Source: Tetraselmis striata (taxonomy: Eukaryota > Chlorophyta > Chlorodendrophyceae > Chlorodendrales > Chlorodendraceae). Taken from it: a DNA stretch of 64,000 nucleotides. Below, piece by piece: positions 25,007 to 41,579 of the stretch; within the stretch, counting starts at the first letter, position 1, and each line of letters starts with the position of its first letter. The DNA is taken from the NCBI GenBank assembly GCA_006384855.1, contig VCJN01002737.1:169001-233000 (forward strand), written 5' to 3'. The translations under genes were made by a program, and so were the position numbers. The notes under the pieces are model-generated. The model was not told where the DNA came from. It worked only from the letters and a program-made list of their open reading frames with translations, and ran no database searches.

Positions 25007-26291
25007 CCTACCCGTCCGAGTAATCATGTGCACGTAGCGACTACCACTCTACCAGATATATATGTAGCCGCTATGTAGTCCAGCCGCGCGACTCGCGCGG
25101 ATGGCACCTAACAGCTGAACACTCCCGGACAGCGCATTGGGGCGCTGGCGGCCAATCTAGACAGAGAACCGACAGTATCGCTGGAAGAGTTCTTTCGTCT
25201 CAAAGAACTCCGTCATACTGATACGCCTTCGCAAAGTTCTTTGAGGCAAAAGAACTCTCGAGTTCTTTGAGGCGAAAGAACTCTTGCTGCGGGAATGGGG
25301 TACCTTGCCGAGTATCGCTGATCGAGCGCCGAGTATCGCTAGGCCTGAAAGAACCACGATAACAAACCCCGGGTAGCGAAATATAGACATGCTTTCGTTG
25401 CGACTACTCGTACTAGGTCAGGGGAGGCGGTGACATGACAAGGTGTAATCGTTCATGGTATCTCCAGTAAGATTTACGGGACAAACAATAACCAGGTCAC
25501 CCTTCCGGGGAAAATCCGATTGCCAAAAACCCGGTAAAGGGCTCAAAACCATGGTACGTTTGCGTCGTTTCGCATCATGGTGTTTGATCAGTGATTTCGC
25601 TCCGAAAATGCGATACAGATTTGTGTCCTTCCGTGCTCTTTCCAATCGCTCTTTTTATCAAAAGCGGATACTACTGTCGTTTGCCACCGGAACATATATA
25701 GTATGGAAGTACTGAAAAGGTTTTCTCCACACGGCGCGCGCAGCCAGTCGGCTAGCCGACCAGCGGTAGGGTCCCGCGGCGCGGGCCAGGCGTGCGGGCG
25801 CGGCCGTTCGTATTGCGGCTTGCCATCGCCAACACCAGCCCGAGGGGGGCACGTGGAGATGGCGGAACGCCTACTTGCCACTTGTGGAGCGCAAACATGC
25901 ACTCTTTGTAGGTCCGGTCGAGGCTGGGTTGACTATCGTTACATGACCGTTACATGACCATCGTTGAGGCATTCGCATTAGCCTCGGCGAGCAGCGCCGA
26001 TTTGTCAGGCACTTCAAAAATCAAACTTGCCCCCTCGTTTTTGTCGATCGCACGCACCCGCCGCAAGGTGAGTGTTGTCCTTGAAGGGCCTCCTCTTGTG
26101 GCACCCAACTCGACTACCAAGATCCCAACGCTACTTGGATGCACTCTTGGTGAGCTATGTCGGTGCAGAAGTTAAACGAGTCGCGAATACCGTCTTCGTC
26201 GCGCCTGGCGCGCTGCGCATTCCCCGCAACTCCCCGGGCGCGCGGGAGGAGCTCCCATTTATCCCATACAAAAAAACATAGGCCTAGCACC
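25007..26291. other. No gene seen
   Basis: There is a short local repeat around AGTTCTTTGAGGC(A/G)AAAGAACTC at about 25195-25290 that can fold on itself. I see no coding exon. Confidence 0.5.
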
Positions 26292-28280
26292 GGCCGATAC
26301 CCTAGCACCGGCCGGGCACATGTCCCGCCGGTGTCTGTATCCCGGCCCACCGGGCGCTCTGCTTTCACTCTCTTCCTGTCCACAGTCCCCGCAGCTCGAG
26401 CCCGGCTCGCTGCTCGCACTGCAAGATGCTCCGAGCACTTTCAGTCACCATCACCTCCGCGGTTGGGCCGTTTAGGTTATGGGCCCTCACACGTCACGTG
26501 GGCGCGAGCGGGGTGCAGGGAGAAGTCCGTGCGGTCGGCGCATGTCCGGAGTCGTTCAAAAAACGGCCGAGGCTGCTGCCACAAGGGGCGAGGGATGCAC
26601 GCTGAGCCTCCGGAGCCAATATACAATAACCCTACCGACACCGTATCGGGGTTCCGCCTACCGGCCGAGAGAGCCAGCCTCCGGGGCTGCGCTCAACCTA
26701 CCGTAACGGGGTTCCGCCTACCTGCCCGAGAGAACCAGCCTCCGGGGCTGCGCTCAGCTGACAAGTCTCCGGGACAAGTCACCGTGCTTAGCTTTTAGCT
26801 TTTATATTTATATTTATATTTAGATCCCCGTACCCCGCGGATAGCGACGACACAGTGGAACGTCCCGCCTGCCACCTTCGCCGGAGTGGACGATCGCTGT
26901 GGTGCTTCCCGCCTGCCACCTTCGCCGGAGTAGACGACCGATATGGTGCTGTTACCCACTCGTCGACCGCGAGTACATGGGACAATACATGCGAGCGCTC
27001 CCAACATCGCAACGGAGACCTCCAGGCAGCCCGCCTACGAGCAATCTGCGTATGAGCAACCCGACTACGGCTACCCAGCCAGGCGCCTACCTACCCAGTT
27101 CCCGCCTATCTCATCCCGCATATATACCGGTCCCTCTTACCGGAAACAACAACGTGGGGCTCTTGACGCAGTGCCGCGTAGCGGGCATCCACTTCGTCGT
27201 GCAGTACTTAGTGTTTCGTGCAGTGCTTCGCGCTTCGTGCTTTATACAGCGGCAGCAGATCGTCACAACATGCCATGGCAACTTCTCCACGGGCCGCCTG
27301 GCGAGAACGCGAATCTACGACACCGCGCTCGTGGATCCTATGGGCGGCCGGTGCGAATATCTTTGCGCCTACTGCGCAGATCTTCATGGCCAACCCGATG
27401 CGACGGCGACAAGGCCTGCCAGTGCGGCGGCTGGGCGTGCAAGAACACCAAATTCCGCGCCGCGCCCAACGGCTGCTACTGCCGTTGCATCAACGGCGAG
27501 CGTAGTGGCGACCGCGAGGAGGGCGAGTGCATCATCCGGATCAGCAGCCCGCCTACGAGCATCATGTGTATGATCTGCCTGAGCTCCCCCCGACTGCGTT
27601 GGCTATCTGCCCTTTGGCATGGAGGCGTGCGTGCGCCATGGGGCTAGCGTCTGCGAGGCAGCGCTGCTACTGGGTGGCGGCAGCTCAGCTATGAGCAGCC
27701 CGCCCTGTGCTCCCTTGACTGCGTTGGCTACCAGCAGCTCGTGCTCAGCAGCCCCGCCGCTCGCGGAGAGGCTGCCAAAAAGCATCTTGCGTAGCGCACT
27801 GCCCGGCATCGCCCAGGGCACGAAGATGACGCCCTCTCGGCCTCATCACCAACCAGCTCCGGCTCACCAGCTCCACAGCGGGGCGACACTGTAGCATGGA
27901 GTGCAATGCGCGCGGGAGCGCGTCGCCCGAAAGCCATCAAGGATGTATAGGGGAATCGCTACTGATTACTGCTACTGTTCAGTACTAGATTAGCGCCAGA
28001 TTCCGACCATTGTTCCCATTGCACAAAACGGTCAGACGGAGATGACCCCCGTGTACAATTGAGGGGGGCTGTAGGAATCTGCCCGATACCCTAGCACCGG
28101 CCGAGCACATGTCCCGCGCGCCTTTGCGCGCGCGTGCCTGTCTCCCGGCCCGGTGGGCGCTCTGCTTTCTTTCTCTCCATGTCCACAGTCCCCGCAGCTC
28201 GAGCCCGGCTCGCTGCTCCCACTGTAAGATGCTCCGAGCACTTCCACTCACCATCACCTCCGCGGTTGAGCCGTTTCAGG
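26292..28280. repeat. Region bounded by ~190-bp direct repeats, with internal tandem repeats
   Basis: Copies at 26292-26476 and 28082-28280 share GATACCCTAGCACCGGCCG, CCACAGTCCCCGCAGCTCGA and CACCATCACCTCCGCGGTTG. Their ends are not TG...CA, so I do not call them LTRs. Inside are tandem units of about 62 bp (26633-26758, GGGGTTCCGCCTACC) and 45 bp (26862-26945, GCCTGCCACCTTCGCCGGAG). A plus-strand frame at 26943-27647 has a tyrosine-rich start (RQPAYEQSAYEQPDYGYPA) and a cysteine-rich patch (CQCGGWACKNTKF); I cannot tell whether it is expressed. Confidence 0.5.
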
Positions 28281-29072
28281 CCGGAAGGTCTACTAGTCAT
28301 ATAAGCGGCTTTTTTCCAAAAAATCTCGACGGAGTGCAACGAATTAAGGCCATCACAACTTCATTTTAGGTGCCCCCCTGTTTGAGCGCTTTAAAGCAAA
28401 TTTGTTTTTTCCCTGCTGCATCCACAGATATTACAAAGTACTGTCATTAGCAATGCAAATGACATGCAATTGGGCGGTTATATCATTGCTGGTGATGTCA
28501 TGCAAGCACATTGGCCGGCAAGCTATTGCCCCAGCCATTACATGCTCAAGCGAGGACAATTATGAAGAAAACCACATGAATACACCGTGGAAATGTTAAT
28601 CCCTTGCCCTCCCGGCCTAAGCCTACCCTTCTATGGCTGTGTGATGATGGATGCATGCTGCCCGCCTCACCCAGTCTCGCAAATGCTCTCTGACACTGCG
28701 CCTGGCTTTGTTGCGCGTCACGGGTGCCCTCGTGCGCCGCGCGTGCTCGCTTGCATGCTGTTGCTGAGCTGTTGCTGGCTGCTGCTGAGACGGTGTACTT
28801 GTCCAATGCGCACAAATCGCCGTAAATCTATCTCAGGGGGCAGGTAGCTTGGAGTACTGCGGCAGCGGTTCGATCACGATGATGTGGTGCGAGTTTTCCA
28901 ACGTACGGGTTGGGGTTGCGAGCACGTTACATGCTTGTTGACGAGCGTCTTGGCTGACGAGGCGCCCGTCGTATGCCGGCATCGCAGTTTCGAGGGCGCT
29001 GAGATAAGACTGAGAACACGATGGGCCACTTGCCCTTCATCGTTCAGTTGCCGTTGCTGCGGAGCAGCTTAT
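28281..29072. other. No gene seen
   Basis: Mixed composition with no splice-compatible exons that I can support. Short frames near 28590-28840 look random. Confidence 0.4.
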
Positions 29073-29684
29073 TTAGTCTATTCGCAGCTCTATACCGGGA
29101 TCCGGCTCGTCTCCGTTCTTGCCCATTTCAAACTTGCCGAAGAACCGTTCTAGACAGTCGTCGGGGGGAGGGGGGGGGGGCTTTCTGCAGCTGCGCCAAT
29201 AAAAACCCCACCGTTCTTTTTGAAATTCCCAGGTGAGCAGCACGGGAACATCGCGAGGTGCGCAGGCTGCACGACGGAAGTCACTTCCCACCTTATTCGA
29301 TGTATCGGCCGTCCACCCGACTTCACAGACCCAAGTCCATACTATATCGTTGAAGTGTCTCTTCTTCCTCGACATACTATCGGGGTCACCGGCGTGCCTC
29401 GTGGGTAGGTGGCGGCTGTTAGATGTGGCTATCGCGTCATTATCCGCAAGATAGGGTTCACCCGCGTTGGGCGCGCCTCTACCGGAAGGGTAGGTAACCG
29501 TAAAGTGGAGGAAAGCCACCTCAAGCGTTTCGAGCGCGTCGGAGAGACTATCGTCGATAAAGGCAATGCAATCTTGCGCGGTGTCGGCGGTGTTTTTTGG
29601 GACGCTCATAGCGACAACAACGGCCGCATCGTGAAGCGGCAGGGAGGCGGGGGCAAGACATCGCATCATAACTATCAACAACAT
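29073..29684 (-). CDS. Uncharacterised 203-codon ORF
   Basis: A single uninterrupted minus-strand frame runs from an ATG at 29684 to TAA at 29073. Part of it looks like real protein (FNDIVWTWVCEVGWTADTSN, VPVLLTWEFQKERWGFYW), not low-complexity sequence. A G-rich tract at about 29161-29180 is read as a run of six prolines near the C-terminus. No domain is recognised, and there are no neighbouring exons or promoter elements to support expression. It could be an exon of a larger gene, a transposon remnant or chance. Confidence 0.3.
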   Translation of the reverse strand: MLLIVMMRCLAPASLPLHDAAVVVAMSVPKNTADTAQDCIAFIDDSLSDALETLEVAFLHFTVTYPSGRGAPNAGEPYLADNDAIATSNSRHLPTRHAGDPDSMSRKKRHFNDIVWTWVCEVGWTADTSNKVGSDFRRAACAPRDVPVLLTWEFQKERWGFYWRSCRKPPPPPPDDCLERFFGKFEMGKNGDEPDPGIELRID

Positions 29685-29759
29685 AACCTCCGAGCATGTC
29701 GCCGTCGGGCCGAACTCCGCCGCAGCCTTCCTCCACGACCTACGGCTTGAACTGCTACA

Positions 29760-30814
29760 CGTTGTCGATGCTAACGCTCACGCACACTAACAGAACGCCA
29801 CCAACCAGTTTCAGGGGCAAGGTGGGGGTGGGTGTTGTGTCCAATGGCGGCCCGCGGCTAGGGCTCTGCGGCAGGTGTGTCAAATTGGAGCCTCTTAAAC
29901 CGACGTGGCGCCGCCAAGGATACCGCGCACGCAAACATGGGTCCAGGCGCGGCCGTACGCGTCGGTATGGCTTCTTCAGTGCAATATTATGTGTTGTGGG
30001 ATTCAACATCTTGTTTTGTCGATATCCGGTTTTACCCCCCCCCCCCCCCCCCAATGAGGGAGAAAAAGGCACCGAATAAAACAGCAAATGACCCTTGGTT
30101 TCAGGCGTATATCTTTCTTTTGCTGGCAACCTTTCACAATTGCTGTTAGTTATGTTTGTAGGGCTTATATGTTAAAGCATTCCTGTAAAAATGCAAATAA
30201 GACAGCAAAAAATCAAGTTGTCAAACCCGCCCCGCGGGCGTAAATTTCACTGCAAGGTCCCTAATCATGTCCCGTACCGTTTTTTAGCCTCCCGTCCCAT
30301 AGTTTTCGCTCCGTACTCGCTCGGGGGCGGGTGGTTTTCCCAACACCACAAATTTCACTGGCGGAAGGTCCCAAATCATGTCCCGAACCGTGTTTTGGCC
30401 TCCCGTACCATAGTTTTCGCTCCGTACTCGCTCGGGGCTGGTGGTTTTTCCAACACCTATATAGGTACCGTTATTTTAAATTAGGGCACCGAATCCACCC
30501 CGATCTCATGCATCCGGGCTAAAAATCCCCCCGGGGACCCGCTGCGGAAGATCACTTTTATTTATGACCCGGATATATGAGCTAGCAGTAGGAGGCGGTA
30601 TCAGGAAATCACCAGAAAAGGACAATCGAAAAGGTCCTCCACAGCAACTATTTTTAATAATTTAAAAATTAAATAATTACATGAGCTAGCAAACCCCTAG
30701 CAAACCCCTACAGCAACTGCGAGGTGGAAGCAGTAGCAAGGAGAAGCAGCAGATGCAGAATGGGCATAGCGACTATATACTGGGATTGCCGGGTGGCGGT
30801 ACCAGTACGCTACT
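29760..30814. repeat. Non-coding stretch with a ~115-bp tandem duplication and a C-run
   Basis: 18 C lie at 30035-30052. Two tandem copies at about 30240-30345 and 30350-30462 share TAAATTTCACTG-like, AATCATGTCCCG and CATAGTTTTCGCTCCGTACT (CAAATTTCACTG in the second). The remainder to 30814 shows nothing recognisable. Confidence 0.6.
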
Positions 30815-31665
30815 CGGGTGAATTACAAAAAGGGCAGCAACAAATCCACCTACTGCTAAAAGTAGTACTACGGGTTCTCGCTAAAAGATCAATAACATTG
30901 CAATCCGCCTTGAGGCGGCCGCACGAGGCGGGATGGATGAGTGATGTGCGCACGGTTCAGTCCGGGCCACGCGTGCGCGTGTGTGCGAGGGTGATCCCCG
31001 GACATGCTGTGCAGCTTTGGCAATGAACGGGAGGGCGGACGAATTTGCGCCGTCTGATGAGGCAGCGAGCACGCTCTTGAGCCTACACCAAGCTCAGGAC
31101 CCCGAGGGAATCTCTTGCGAGTAAGGCCTCATGGTGAGCCCGGGTGGTGCACCGAGTGCCCCGCGATGAGAGGGCACCCCGATCCGCAGCCAAGCATGCG
31201 ACACCGCGCACAATGCGGCGCACCCCCTTGCTCACCTGACCCACTGTGCCGACGACCGTACCCGTGTACTCCGACCTATCTAGGATGTCTCGAAGAGAGC
31301 CCTTCTGTCCGGGCTCCGTGTTGTGCCACGCCGCATCCCGCACTGCCAGCCCCCGTTGTATGTCGCCCAACAGGGAGCGTTCAAACCGATCCACAGCCGT
31401 GGCCCCGGGCACCGCAGTTTACTTGACCCCGTACCGCATAGTCTTGAACTCCAGCAATGTGGACTTCAAGCTCCGGGGATCATAGCTCCCGGTCACGACG
31501 TTGAACGCCGGGAGGGAGAGCTCTGCGTCCGGCACTATGTCCTTGAGTTCAACCCTGGGTACGGTGTTGCCGAGAGGCACTGCCTGCTAGAACAAGTCAT
31601 CCACCTCCCGGCGTACAGCGATACCCAGGTCGTGAACACAGTGATCGCGGAATGCGTCTGCGATA
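30815..31665 (-). mobile_element. LINE family A, 5'-truncated copy, minus strand
   Basis: The 3' tail starts at about 30820 on the plus strand (GTGAATTACAAAAAGGGCAG reversed), followed by hairpins CCGCCTTGAGGCGG and GAGGCGGGAT. Reading leftward, the C-terminal frame (PGATAVDRFERSLLGDIQRG, GQKGSLRDILDRSEYTGT) matches 43700-44200. It is truncated at about 31665 within the region corresponding to DLGIDVRREVDDLF. A dead fragment just upstream of the channel gene. Confidence 0.7.
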
Positions 31666-32041
31666 CTCGGATAGATAGCAGATAGAAGATGATACTTTCA
31701 TTCGCGTGTATGATAAAATAGACGGTACCCGTCTGTTAATCGTCGTATACTCGTCGTGCTGGGCTACTGGCGGGCGGTGGCGGCCTCGTGCGGTGGCCGC
31801 GACCTCGCTCATCTTTTGACGACCAGCTCGCCGCGCCTGTTGCACGTCGACAGCCTGCCGGCGTCGAGCCTGGCGCACTTCACCAGGAATCAACGCGTTG
31901 CAAGGCTCACGTCTCCCATTCCTACATGCATCCCGGCGCCCGGCGCATCGACCGTCACCGCCGACAGTCCACTCGACGCACCCTATCCGCTGTGCACCCT
32001 GTGGCTCTCCCAGTAATCTTTTCGCCTTACGGGCAGGGCCA
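31666..32041 (+). promoter_or_regulatory. Presumed promoter and 5' UTR of the channel gene
   Basis: This 370-bp gap between a LINE-A fragment and the proposed channel start must contain the promoter if exon 1 is right. I see no TATA box or other definite element; the last 250 bp are GC-rich. Confidence 0.25.
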
Positions 32042-38580
<6,539 letters not shown>

Positions 38581-38985
38581 GCGCCCTCTTTGAGCATGAC
38601 AACGGGCACCCCACCCCAACGTGTGATGGGCACCCGCTATGGTTCCTGCTGCTGTGCTAACCCAGGGACCTCGCAAAAGTGTGGCGCGGTATCGCCAGGT
38701 AACGCGCCTGATTGGCGACGGGCGCACTGATGTGTGGCCACCGTGGCCGATATCGCACACGACCAATAGACTAACGACATACAGTCGTGTGTAGATGTTC
38801 GTTTGGAAGGGTTGTACGTGCATGCATGAGCACGGCGCTCAGCCCGGCGCCCCACGCACGCGCCAAGGCGCGTGACAAAGTCCATTAGCTGTTTTTCTCC
38901 CCGATGTTACCCGCAATACCCCGCACCACCATACCAACCATTGTAGTACAGACGTCCTCTGCTAGTCGGGCCAATTAGGCAACCC

Positions 38986-39062
38986 TGTAACTCTTGAGCG
39001 ACTGGATCAACATGGAGCACGCCATCCAATGTGACATTCTCGCAAGGGGGAAGCCGGTTACA
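38986..39062. terminator. Facing TGTAA signals between convergent genes
   Basis: TGTAA occurs on the plus strand at 38986-38990, about 400 bp past the channel stop, and on the minus strand at 39058-39062, about 260 bp past the sulfotransferase stop. If used, the two 3' ends lie within about 70-100 bp of each other. Confidence 0.35.
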
Positions 39063-39319
39063 GCCTTGCATGAATGCCTTGCGCATTTGAGTCTCGAGCT
39101 TTTGACATATCACAGTTAATGTGCCATGAGCGCATCCGCAGCCATCTGTATTTGCTCATCACCCAACAACTCCGCAGGAGTCGATGCGAGTGACAACTTG
39201 GGCCGCTCATCGAATGCATTGTGACTTCAACAGCCGTGAATAAAGTCGACGGCGAGCTCGTTGTTCCCGCCGAAAACATGGACCGTGAGGACTCCGTGCG
39301 ACACGCGCCACTTTGGCAC

Positions 39320-40089
39320 TCAGAACCCGAAGCAGCCGGGCCCGATGTGGGGCATGGCACGGATATCCGCGCCCGTCTCACTCTTGAGCTTCTCCAGTTC
39401 TAGCTTGGCTGCACCCAGCCTGTGGGTTAACACATCAACCGCTGCCTTGTACACGGCCTTTGCCTGCAGGCAGGAACCGAGAAACAAAGACACAAGTTGG
39501 TAAACTCAGGACCGGATGGGCAGGAGAGGATTAAGGGGGCGCAGGCTTTGGAGTCTCGTGCGGTAAAACCAGGTTGGAGGCGCACCTTCTGGGCGTATAC
39601 ATCCAACAGGCGGCGTGCTTCCGGTGAGAACAGATCCAAGGGCTTGCAAGGGGATTTGCGCTCATGGCCCATGTCCTTCCAGGGCTTCTTCGTGTAGAAG
39701 TGCAGCAGGCATTGCACGTCGTGCATGCGCTCGGTGACGCCCACAAGCAGAAACCCCTGGAAGAACGACAGGGCGCGGGAGTAGCACTCCTTGGGGCTGG
39801 TCTGCTCGCCGCAGACCCTCTCCCCGATCTGCCAGTCCTTCTTGTCCCTGCCGAATATCTGCACAGGCACCGGTACAGGAATTACGGCGCTTAACAATAA
39901 TAGCTAACTAAGATCTCCTCTCTCAACACCCCACACAACCCCTACTTCCGCTCTCAGGCACGGTCATCGAGCCATGTGTTGACGTACTTACAATGTACGC
40001 AGCACATGTATACACAGAAGCAAGTATACTAACGTTAGACATGTAATATAGGCAAAATGTAGCGGTGTTCGGAGCTGGTGCCCATATAT

Positions 40090-40143
<54 letters not shown>

Positions 40144-41108
40144 GTGCCCACTGGTGATGTTATTAATTAATGTGATGATATCACGACGAAATGAATAATG
40201 CAATGATCTGAATCCATGTTGCTGCCAGACAAGCGCTCGGAAGCCGTGCAGGGGTGAGTGGCGCGCCCGAAAACGGCCGGGCGCAGGGCTGCATGCCAAA
40301 GTGCACGGCGCACCCGCTGGAAGAAGTTGGACTGCAGGAAGGCGGCGGGGTCGTTGCAGAAGCCGCTTCGAGCCTGCGCGTGCGCCGCACAGTCTTTTCC
40401 TCTCTTCTGTCGGCACTGCCCCTCTTGATCTTGCACGTTCATATCCCGCACGATGGTCATGTTGGGCCGGCAGGGGCCGTCGCCGGAAAGCATCGGCAGC
40501 GACTGGGGCTTGTTCAAAAACCGCTTCACGCCGCATATCCATTCGTTGAAGTGCGCGGCGACGAAGGGCGCCGGGTCGCGCAGGACCACCATTTTGTGCA
40601 GCCTCGGGGGCGAGGAGCTTGGGCCCGGATACACGCCTCGGGCTGTCAGCTGAGGGCCACCGGCCTCCGGCAGCGTGCGCTGCACTGCCTGCAGCCAGCC
40701 CTCCGCGTCGCAGTGGCAGTATGCCACCCTGAACTGCTTAGATAGGGAGCCCCGGGAGACGCCCGCCGATTCGGCTGCCGAGACGGCCGCCGCTAGGTCT
40801 CGGGTTTGAAAGTGACCCGAGCGGTGGCTACCCGGAAACACCCCTTCATCTTCACCGAACATCTCCTTCAGCAGGTCGCTCAGGCTGGTACCTCCCGTTT
40901 TCATCAGGTGCTCGAAGTGCAGGACGTCGTCCGGCCCGACCTCGCCCAGCCGGGGGCTGCTCCACCACGGATCCGCCGAGCTGCCACGCTGCCCGCCTGT
41001 TCGCACAACCGGGGCGCCCAGCAGATGGGCGCCCGACGCGCGACTTATCGCACCGCATGCAAAGAGCAGAAGTACGAGCAACATAAGGCGTGCGCACGCT
41101 ATGCGCAT
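39320..41108 (-). CDS. Sulfotransferase-like type II membrane protein
   Basis: Three minus-strand exons: 41108 to about 40275 (end uncertain, possibly as far as ~40176), 39858-39586 and 39463-39320 (stop TGA), giving about 416 residues. The N-terminus MRIACARLMLLVLLLFACGA is a signal anchor, so the enzyme would face the Golgi lumen. HFEHLMKTGGTSLSDLLK (residues 64-81) matches the 5'-phosphosulfate-binding loop of Golgi sulfotransferases, and VVLRDPAPFVAAHF (~174-187) the 3'-phosphate site with Arg177. In exon 2, FFQGFLLVGVTERMHDVQCL matches the (V/I)G(V/L)TER segment of this superfamily, followed by RRLLDVYAQK. Such enzymes transfer sulfate from PAPS to glycans; the substrate cannot be told. 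The in-frame GTG 73 codons upstream falls in LINE-tail sequence, so the ATG at 41108 is preferred. The gene converges on the channel gene. Confidence 0.75.
40090..40141. repeat. (GT)n microsatellite
   Basis: About 25 GT units in the proposed intron 1 of the sulfotransferase-like gene. Confidence 0.95.
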
Positions 41109-41284
41109 GGTGCCGCGGAGGTGGAACGTGCAGCTACGGCAAAGCACAGGGGCGACGAGTTGTGCTGGAAGGTGCGCGGGCTGCCGAGTCTTTTTGCCGC
41201 CAAATCTCTTCATATCGCAGAACTTCGTATTGTCGCGTCGCCGTGTTGAGAGACGGGACCTTTCGTTGCGTTGGGACTGCCCGC

Positions 41285-41575
41285 ACCGTACTGATGTGAA
41301 TTGCAAGAAGGGCAGTAACAAATCCACGTTTGTAGTGCGCTTTTGTGAAAGCCCTTATGTAATAAACAAATCCACGTTCTGCTAAAAGTAGCGACTAGCG
41401 ACTACAGGTAGTAGTCACTACCCCGTACGAAAAAAATCAACACAGCAAGCCGCCTAAAAGCGGCCCGCATCCCGCTTGAGGCGGGAACGATGCATGAGTG
41501 ATACTGGTGTGAATTACAAAAAGGGCAGTTCCCCAGAATTAGAAAACAACACAGCAGCAAGCCGCCTATGAGTGA
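41285..41575 (-). mobile_element. Stacked LINE-A tail fragments, minus orientation
   Basis: Two successive tails: 41293-41500 (GTGAATTGCAAGAAGGGCAG, hairpin GCCGCCTAAAAGCGGC, then CCCGCTTGAGGCGGG) and 41508-41575 (GGTGTGAATTACAAAAAGGG, CCCCAGAATTAGAAAACAAC, CAAGCCGCCTATG). They are head-to-head with the plus-strand LINE-A that begins at about 41580 and lie ~180 bp upstream of the sulfotransferase start codon, in its likely promoter. Confidence 0.6.
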
Positions 41576-41579
41576 TACT

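Noticed and set aside
26292-28280. A second small LTR element bounded by the ~190-bp repeats
   Set aside because: The repeats lack TG...CA ends and equal boundaries, and there is no primer-site or polypurine-like sequence.
41109-41327. N-terminal extension of the sulfotransferase starting MDLLLPF
   Set aside because: The first codon is GTG and it lies in LINE-A tail sequence; the ATG at 41108 starts a proper signal anchor.
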